Positions 6,482 to 10,675 of a stretch of 10,675 bases of DNA are shown here, piece by piece; the first letter of the stretch is position 1; the number at the start of each line of letters is the position of its first letter. The notes beneath the pieces were generated by a model, which was not told the origin of the DNA, did not search any database, and worked only from the letters and a program-made list of their open reading frames with translations. This DNA comes from a bacterium (GTDB taxonomy: Bacteria > Chloroflexota > Dormibacteria > UBA8260 > Bog-877), in contig JAJYWT010000072.1 of the NCBI GenBank assembly GCA_021791345.1, forward strand, positions 1 to 10,675. Direction: 5' to 3'. A program made the translations under genes and the position numbers.

Positions 6482-7786
6482 TCAGCCTCGCAGGTCCAGG
6501 ATCCGCTTGGCCTTGCCCAGGGATCTCTCGAGCGATCCCGGCTCCACCACGTCGGCATCGACCGTCACCCCCACGGCCTGCTTGATCCGGGTGATGAGCT
6601 GGCCCCGGAGCTGCTCCCGCTGCTCCGAGCTCGCTGATCCCGCGGCTGCCTCCACCCGTACCGTCATCTCATCCATCCGGTTCGGGCGGCTCAGCACGCA
6701 AACGAAGTGGGGGCTGAGGCCGGGCATCCGCAGCACAATCTCCTCAACCTGGGTGGGGAACACGTTCACCCCGCGCACGATCATCATGTCGTCGGTGCGC
6801 CCGCGGATCCGCTCCATCCGGCGCATGGTCCTGGCGGTGCCGGGCAGAAGGCGGGTGAGATCCCTGGTGCGGTAGCGCAGCAGCGGCATCGCCTGCTTGG
6901 TGAGGCTGGTGAGCACCAGCTCGCCGAGCTCGCCGTCGGGAAGAGGGGTCCCGGTCTCTGGGTCCACCACCTCCGGGTAGAAGTGGTCCTCCCAGATCGT
7001 CAGGCCGTCCTTGGTCTCCACACACTCCTGCGCCACCCCCGGGCCCATCAGCTCCGAGAGCCCGTAGATGTCCACGGCGTGCATGTCCGCTCGACTCTCG
7101 ATCTCCGCGCGCATCTCTGCGGTCCAGGGCTCCGCCCCGAAGATGCCCACCTTAAGGGAGGTCGAGCGAGGGTCGATGCCCTGCCTGGCGAGCTCATCGA
7201 GGATCACCAGCATGTATGACGGGGTGAGCATGATCACATCCGCCTTCAGGTCGGCGATCAGGGTGGCCTGGCGCTCCGTCAGGCCGCCCGACGCCGGCAC
7301 CACCGTGCACCCGAGCCGCTCCGCCCCATAGTGGGCCCCCAGGCCGCCGGTGAACAGGCCGTAGCCGTAGGCGACGTGCACGACATCCCCGGGGCGCCCC
7401 CCGGCAGCGCGGATGGAGCGCGCCATGAGATCGGCCCAGGTGTTGATGTCGGCCTGGGTGTAGGCCACCACCGTGGGCCGCCCGGTTGTGCCACTGGATG
7501 CGTGAATGCGCCGCAGGTCACGCTGAGGGACCGCCAGCAACCCGAGCGGATAGTGGTCACGCAGATCGTCCTTGGCCGTGAAGGGGAGCAGATGAATGTC
7601 GGCGAGCGACCTGATGTCGGACGGGTGCAGCCCGCGGCGCTCGAACTCCTGGCGGTAGAAGGGCACCCGCTCGTAGACGACCGCGACCGTGCGCTGGAGT
7701 CGCTCGAGCTGGAGGGCCCGCAGCTCCTCCGGCGACGAGCGTTCGATCGGCTCCAGCGACTCCGGGTTGGGAGACAGGTCCTGCAT
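6482..7786 (-). CDS. paaK: PaaK, phenylacetate-CoA ligase (AMP-forming)
   Basis: A protein of 434 residues (E. coli about 437) that activates phenylacetate with ATP and CoA to phenylacetyl-CoA, the first step of the pathway. It has the adenylate-forming motifs in order: SSGTTGRPT at 97-105, the YGLSE motif in DIYGLSELMGPG, GRTDDMMIVRGVNVFPTQVE in the hinge and C-terminal part, and LGKAKR near the end with the catalytic Lys425. The ATG at 7784-7786 follows the paaI stop after a single base, and no clear ribosome binding site is present, so coupling to paaI is likely. The frame runs on to 7885 inside paaI without ligase similarity. It converges on the ATL gene. Confidence 0.96.
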   Translation of the reverse strand: MQDLSPNPESLEPIERSSPEELRALQLERLQRTVAVVYERVPFYRQEFERRGLHPSDIRSLADIHLLPFTAKDDLRDHYPLGLLAVPQRDLRRIHASSGTTGRPTVVAYTQADINTWADLMARSIRAAGGRPGDVVHVAYGYGLFTGGLGAHYGAERLGCTVVPASGGLTERQATLIADLKADVIMLTPSYMLVILDELARQGIDPRSTSLKVGIFGAEPWTAEMRAEIESRADMHAVDIYGLSELMGPGVAQECVETKDGLTIWEDHFYPEVVDPETGTPLPDGELGELVLTSLTKQAMPLLRYRTRDLTRLLPGTARTMRRMERIRGRTDDMMIVRGVNVFPTQVEEIVLRMPGLSPHFVCVLSRPNRMDEMTVRVEAAAGSASSEQREQLRGQLITRIKQAVGVTVDADVVEPGSLERSLGKAKRILDLRG

Positions 7787-7787
7787 G

Positions 7788-8282
7788 TCAGGTGGTGGCG
7801 GCCTCTGCTCCGCCGACCTCGAGCCCAGGCATCGGACGGCGGAGGTTGCGGGAGCGTCCCCTGAACTCCACGAGCTGGACGTCATCCCCAGATCGGCGCA
7901 CTGTGACGTCGTAGATCCCGGACCTGCCCCTCACCCAGCGCTCTTCCGCGACTGCCTCCAGGATGTCACCCTCCCGAGCTGACTCCAGAAAGTTGATGTC
8001 TGCCCCAGCCGCCACCACCACCTCGCCGTAGGTGTTGCAGGCGAAGGCGAACGCGCTGTCAGCCAGGGTGAACAGAAATCCGCCATGGCAGATGTGATGT
8101 CCGTTGACCATGTCTGGGCCGACCCGCATGCGCAGCCGTGCCCTGCCCGGAGCGATCTCCACCAGCTCCATGCCGAGGGCTCGGGACGCGACATCGGCCG
8201 CCATCATCAGCTCACCGCAGCGCGCCGCCAGGCGCTCTGCGGCGTCGGCGGCCGGGGTTGCGGGAGGGCTCGCGGTGGCCAT
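7788..8282 (-). CDS. paaI: PaaI, hotdog-fold hydroxyphenylacetyl-CoA thioesterase
   Basis: A protein of 164 residues with the single hotdog domain of PaaI. The active-site segment NGHHICHGGFLFTLADSAFA includes Asn60, His66 and the catalytic Asp75. PaaI hydrolyses hydroxyphenylacetyl-CoA and related ring-modified CoA esters, preventing CoA from being trapped in dead-end products. The first 20 or so residues are an Ala/Pro-rich lead before the domain. The ATG at 8280-8282 is chosen; the frame extends to 8369, but that part overlaps the divergent gene and has no family similarity. Only weak Shine-Dalgarno character is seen (GGAAA). It is the first gene of a paaI-paaK pair that is separate from paaABCDE and has its own 57-bp upstream gap. 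Confidence 0.93.
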   Translation of the reverse strand: MATASPPATPAADAAERLAARCGELMMAADVASRALGMELVEIAPGRARLRMRVGPDMVNGHHICHGGFLFTLADSAFAFACNTYGEVVVAAGADINFLESAREGDILEAVAEERWVRGRSGIYDVTVRRSGDDVQLVEFRGRSRNLRRPMPGLEVGGAEAATT

Positions 8283-8290
8283 GCGTTTCC

Positions 8291-8332
8291 ATGTTAGGGC
8301 GCAGAGTCGGGCCCCGCCCCACTCGTTACGAT
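8291..8332. promoter_or_regulatory. Divergent paaI / membrane-protein promoter region
   Basis: The 57-bp gap between divergent starts holds TAACAT on the minus strand (8291-8296), ending eight bases before the paaI ATG, and TACGAT on the plus strand (8327-8332), ending seven bases before ATG 8340. Both fit TANNNT -10 elements for near-leaderless transcripts. No convincing -35 boxes are visible, and the TetR palindrome of 4046-4061 does not recur here. Confidence 0.3.
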
Positions 8333-8339
8333 CATCACC

Positions 8340-8750
8340 ATGCAGCCAGGGCGACCAAGACCGCGGCATTCCACGGTTGTGGGCTGGGCGGCGCTCGGGG
8401 TCGGGGCGACCCTGCTCGGAGGCGCCGACCTCGTGGCTCGGCTCGTGGCTCCACCGGGCGGTGGCCGCGACACGTTCGGGCTCCGACTGGCTGGAGTCCG
8501 CGATCTGGCTCTAGGGGTCGCACTGCTTCGAACCCGTAACCGGAACACCGCATCCAGGCAGGCCCTGGAGCAGGCGGTGGCGATGGTCCAGGTCGGGGAC
8601 ACGGCAACCGCGCTCTGGATGTGGTCGCGGGGAAGGCTGAACCGAGTGACCCTGGTCCTGGTTGCGGGCGGGGCGGCGGCCACCGCGGTCGCCTTGGCGG
8701 CTACCCACCGGCACCGGCCTGCCTCCTACGCATCTCCGCGCGCTCGTTAG
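8340..8750 (+). CDS. Small predicted membrane protein, possibly DUF4267-like
   Basis: A protein of 136 residues. Hydrophobic stretches lie at about 13-37 (VVGWAALGVGATLLGGADLV...), 50-63 and 103-122 (VTLVLVAGGAAATAVALAAT), with Arg-rich segments at both ends. The central GLRLAGVRDLALGVALL resembles DUF4267-type small membrane proteins, an assignment from memory of moderate strength. There is no catalytic motif. It is divergent from paaI across 57 bp and has no Shine-Dalgarno sequence before its ATG, but a TACGAT element seven bases upstream. Role unknown; a link with phenylacetate use is not supported beyond position. Confidence 0.65.
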   Translation: MQPGRPRPRHSTVVGWAALGVGATLLGGADLVARLVAPPGGGRDTFGLRLAGVRDLALGVALLRTRNRNTASRQALEQAVAMVQVGDTATALWMWSRGRLNRVTLVLVAGGAAATAVALAATHRHRPASYASPRAR

Positions 8751-8757
8751 CGAGCGC
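8740..8757 (+). terminator. GC-rich hairpin overlapping the membrane-protein stop codon
   Basis: GCGCTCG (8740-8746) and CGAGCGC (8751-8757) form a perfect 7-bp stem, and the 4-base loop TTAG contains the TAG stop (8748-8750). There is no T-run, so it may be a U-less terminator or a 3'-end stabiliser. Confidence 0.4.
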
Positions 8758-8781
8758 CCATGATCCAGGGGTGGTGACGGC

Positions 8782-8829
8782 GTGACGTCACTGCCCGTGA
8801 GCCAGCCCCGGCCCTCCGGTGGCGCCACC
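8782..8829. repeat. Two short perfect palindromes upstream of the S53 protease
   Basis: GTGACGTCAC (8782-8791) and GGTGGCGCCACC (8818-8829) are each perfectly symmetric. They sit in the 166-bp gap 8751-8916 before the protease gene and could be regulator sites or hairpins. Nothing else in this gap is recognisable, and no clear promoter was found. Confidence 0.35.
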
Positions 8830-8916
8830 CGGCAGCCAGTGGTTACCATCCCATGCGATGAGCCGGGCAGGCTTTGGCGGCGGTCAGCCCGGGTGGAGCT
8901 TCATGGAGGCGGCGAT

Positions 8917-10675
8917 TTGAGAGTTCCGTTGAGGCGAACGTTGACGACTGGGCTGGCGGCGACGGCCATCGCCATGGCGGCCATGGTGCCGGCTGCCGCT
9001 CACGGTCAGGGGTCCCGGGGAGCGCGGGGGATTCTGCACGGCAACACGGCAAAGGCACTTCTCAGCCAATCCACCGACACCGGACCCGCGTCCGCCTCAG
9101 CCCGGGTCGACCTCCTGCTGGGACTGAGCTACGTGACCCCTCAGGGCGGGGTCAGCCTGCCCCAGTACATCACCGATACCGTCACTCCCGGGAGTCCGTA
9201 CTTCCACCAATTCCTGACTGAGAAGCAGTTCGTTGAGACGTACGATCAGCCGCAGGCCGCCGTCGCGGCGCTCGGTGCCTACCTGGGCGAATTCGGGATC
9301 TCGGTGACCAAGAACTATCCCAACCGCATCGAGGCGGTGGGGACCATTGGCCAGGTGGAGCAGGCCTTCAGCGTCACCATCAACAACTATCTGGCGCACG
9401 GCCATTCCTACTTCGCCAATCAGGAGAACCCAACTCTTCCGACCCACTTCGCCTACCAGGGCAAGATCTACAACCTGGCCCAGATCGTCTCCGGCATTTC
9501 GGGCATGACCAGCTACGACGCGATCCACGCGCTGAGTGTCAATCGCACCGAGCTCGGAGTCGCCGCGGCGAACCCCTGTCAGAGCTTTTGCACGACTCCG
9601 ATCGGCTACTCGCCCCAGCAGATAGCCCAGCATTACGGCGCCGCCTCACTGCAGACCAAGGGTGACACCGGAGCTGGCATCACCATCGCGGTGGCGACCC
9701 TGGCGCCGCTCAAGGACTCCGACGCCGAGGCATTCTGGAGCTACTACGGGATCAACCGGACCGGGACACTCAGCCAGGTGAGCGTCGATGAGGCGCCGAC
9801 GCATGAGGCGATCCCAGGTTCAGGGGGCTCGGAGAGCTCTCTCGACGTGGAGCGGTCAGGGGCGATGGCTCCAGGAGCCAACATCATCGCCTACATCTCC
9901 GTGAACACCAACAATGGCTTCGTGGATCTCTTCGATCAGGTGGCGACTGCGGACCAAGCCCAGGTGATGACCACCTCTTGGGGGGAGGCGGAGCAGGATG
10001 AGACCCGTGGCTACGCGACCCTTCTGAACCAGGCGTTCGAGCAGGGGGCAGCCGAGGGGATCAGCATGTTCGCGGCCTCGGGCGACTACGGGGCCTACGA
10101 CGCCTACCCTCAGTACAAGACACTTGCGGTGGACAGCCCGGCGTCATCCACCTACATCACCGCCGCCGGCGGGACCACCCTACCGAGCTCTTCGCACGGC
10201 GTCCTGATCGCCGGGACTGCTGGCGCAAGTGGCGCTGTCTACGGAGGACCGAAATCTGAGGCGGCCTGGGGCTGGAGCTACCTGCTCCCGTATTACCAAG
10301 ACCTTGGCCTCAAGAACATCGAGCAGGCCAAGCGGGCCCTCTACCCGGTCGGGTCGGGTGGTGGTTATAGCCTCTACTTCCGCGAGCCCAGCTGGCAGGA
10401 GTCGGTGCAGACGAGCGGCCAGCGCGGGACCCCTGATGTCGCCCTCAACGCCGACCCCTTCACCGGCTACGCCATCTACGACAGCGGCTCTGCGTACTCC
10501 AACGCCGCGAACCCCTGGAGCAACGGCTGGGGTGGGACGAGCTTCGCGGCACCCCAGTGGGCGGGGATTACGGCCTTGCTGGATCAGGCGACCGGATCCC
10601 CGATCGGCCTGGCCTCGGAGCTCTTCTACAACCTTCCCAAGGTGCACGGCGGAACAGTGCAGGGCTTCACAGCCA
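8917..10675 (+). CDS. Sedolisin/kumamolisin-type serine-carboxyl protease (S53), 3' end cut by window
   Basis: The first 586 residues of a secreted S53 preproprotease, probably acid-active as in the family. Residues 1-28 are a signal peptide with an Arg-rich start (RRTLT, weakly Tat-like) and a likely cut after AAA at 26-28. About 50-200 is the pro-kumamolisin domain (YFHQFLT at 95-101, NRIEAVGT). The catalytic domain starts near 229. Catalytic Glu306 and Asp310 lie in SESSLDVE, the oxyanion Asp390 in SGDYG and Ser542 in GGTSFAAP, so the set is complete. The spacing Asp390-Ser542 is longer than I recall for kumamolisin, owing to an insert at about 453-478. The TTG start is set by GGAGG (8905-8909) seven bases upstream. 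The calcium-site region lies beyond the window. No functional link to the paa genes is seen. Confidence 0.92.
   Translation, partial: MRVPLRRTLTTGLAATAIAMAAMVPAAAHGQGSRGARGILHGNTAKALLSQSTDTGPASASARVDLLLGLSYVTPQGGVSLPQYITDTVTPGSPYFHQFLTEKQFVETYDQPQAAVAALGAYLGEFGISVTKNYPNRIEAVGTIGQVEQAFSVTINNYLAHGHSYFANQENPTLPTHFAYQGKIYNLAQIVSGISGMTSYDAIHALSVNRTELGVAAANPCQSFCTTPIGYSPQQIAQHYGAASLQTKGDTGAGITIAVATLAPLKDSDAEAFWSYYGINRTGTLSQVSVDEAPTHEAIPGSGGSESSLDVERSGAMAPGANIIAYISVNTNNGFVDLFDQVATADQAQVMTTSWGEAEQDETRGYATLLNQAFEQGAAEGISMFAASGDYGAYDAYPQYKTLAVDSPASSTYITAAGGTTLPSSSHGVLIAGTAGASGAVYGGPKSEAAWGWSYLLPYYQDLGLKNIEQAKRALYPVGSGGGYSLYFREPSWQESVQTSGQRGTPDVALNADPFTGYAIYDSGSAYSNAANPWSNGWGGTSFAAPQWAGITALLDQATGSPIGLASELFYNLPKVHGGTVQGFTA

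Noticed and set aside
6707..7219. 170-codon plus-strand frame within paaK
   Set aside because: It is antisense to the adenylate-forming motifs of paaK and has a His/Gly/Pro-rich composition without a domain.
7787..7885. Longer N-terminus for PaaK
   Set aside because: The extra 33 residues lie inside paaI and do not resemble ligases; ATG 7784-7786 fits family length.
8511..8849. 112-codon minus-strand frame over the small membrane protein gene
   Set aside because: It has no domain and no ribosome binding site; the plus-strand frame has coherent hydrophobic segments and a plausible start.
9097..9633. 178-codon minus-strand frame under the protease
   Set aside because: It is antisense to the conserved pro-domain of the S53 protease and shows no domain of its own.
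10180..10647. 155-codon minus-strand frame under the protease
   Set aside because: It is antisense to the catalytic domain that contains the active-site Ser motif; a codon-bias shadow.
1..10675. CRISPR arrays, tRNA or rRNA genes, insertion sequences
   Set aside because: Reading both strands gave no regularly spaced repeats, no RNA-gene signatures, no transposase and no flanking inverted repeats.

Overview
This is a high-GC chromosomal window carrying the upper part of the aerobic phenylacetate (phenylacetyl-CoA) pathway, next to its likely TetR repressor and a few accessory genes. The lineage cannot be fixed from the sequence. High GC, frequent GTG/TTG starts, promoters that appear to lie right at start codons (possible leaderless transcripts) and a secreted S53 peptidase would fit Actinobacteria, Chloroflexota or Dormibacterota; this is inference.

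Layout. Minus strand, 4028 down to 1: paaA-paaB-paaC-paaD-paaE, the complete ring-1,2-phenylacetyl-CoA epoxidase gene set, then a threonine/serine dehydratase-like gene that leaves the window at base 1. Three of the four paa junctions are 4-base GTGA overlaps; the fourth is a 14-base overlap. The 92-bp gap 4029-4120 holds a good minus-strand sigma-70-like promoter and a perfect 16-bp palindrome at the predicted transcription start. The palindrome is the probable operator for the divergent TetR regulator that starts at 4121.

Plus strand, 4121-6419: the TetR regulator, a PRC-barrel protein, a dienelactone hydrolase-family enzyme and an alkyltransferase-like (ATL) protein, closely spaced and possibly one transcript. 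Converging on them, minus strand 8282-6482, are paaI (thioesterase) and paaK (phenylacetate-CoA ligase), separated by a single base.

Plus strand, 8340-8750: a small predicted membrane protein divergent from paaI. Plus strand, 8917 to the window end: a sedolisin (S53) preproprotease truncated at the right edge.

How the genes fit together: PaaK activates phenylacetate to phenylacetyl-CoA. PaaABCE, supported by PaaD, epoxidises the ring. PaaI can hydrolyse CoA thioesters that accumulate. The ring isomerase and opening genes (paaG, paaZ) and the beta-oxidation genes (paaF, paaH, paaJ) are not in the window. No RNA genes, insertion sequences, CRISPR arrays or attachment sites were seen, and most of the sequence is ordinary catabolic gene content.
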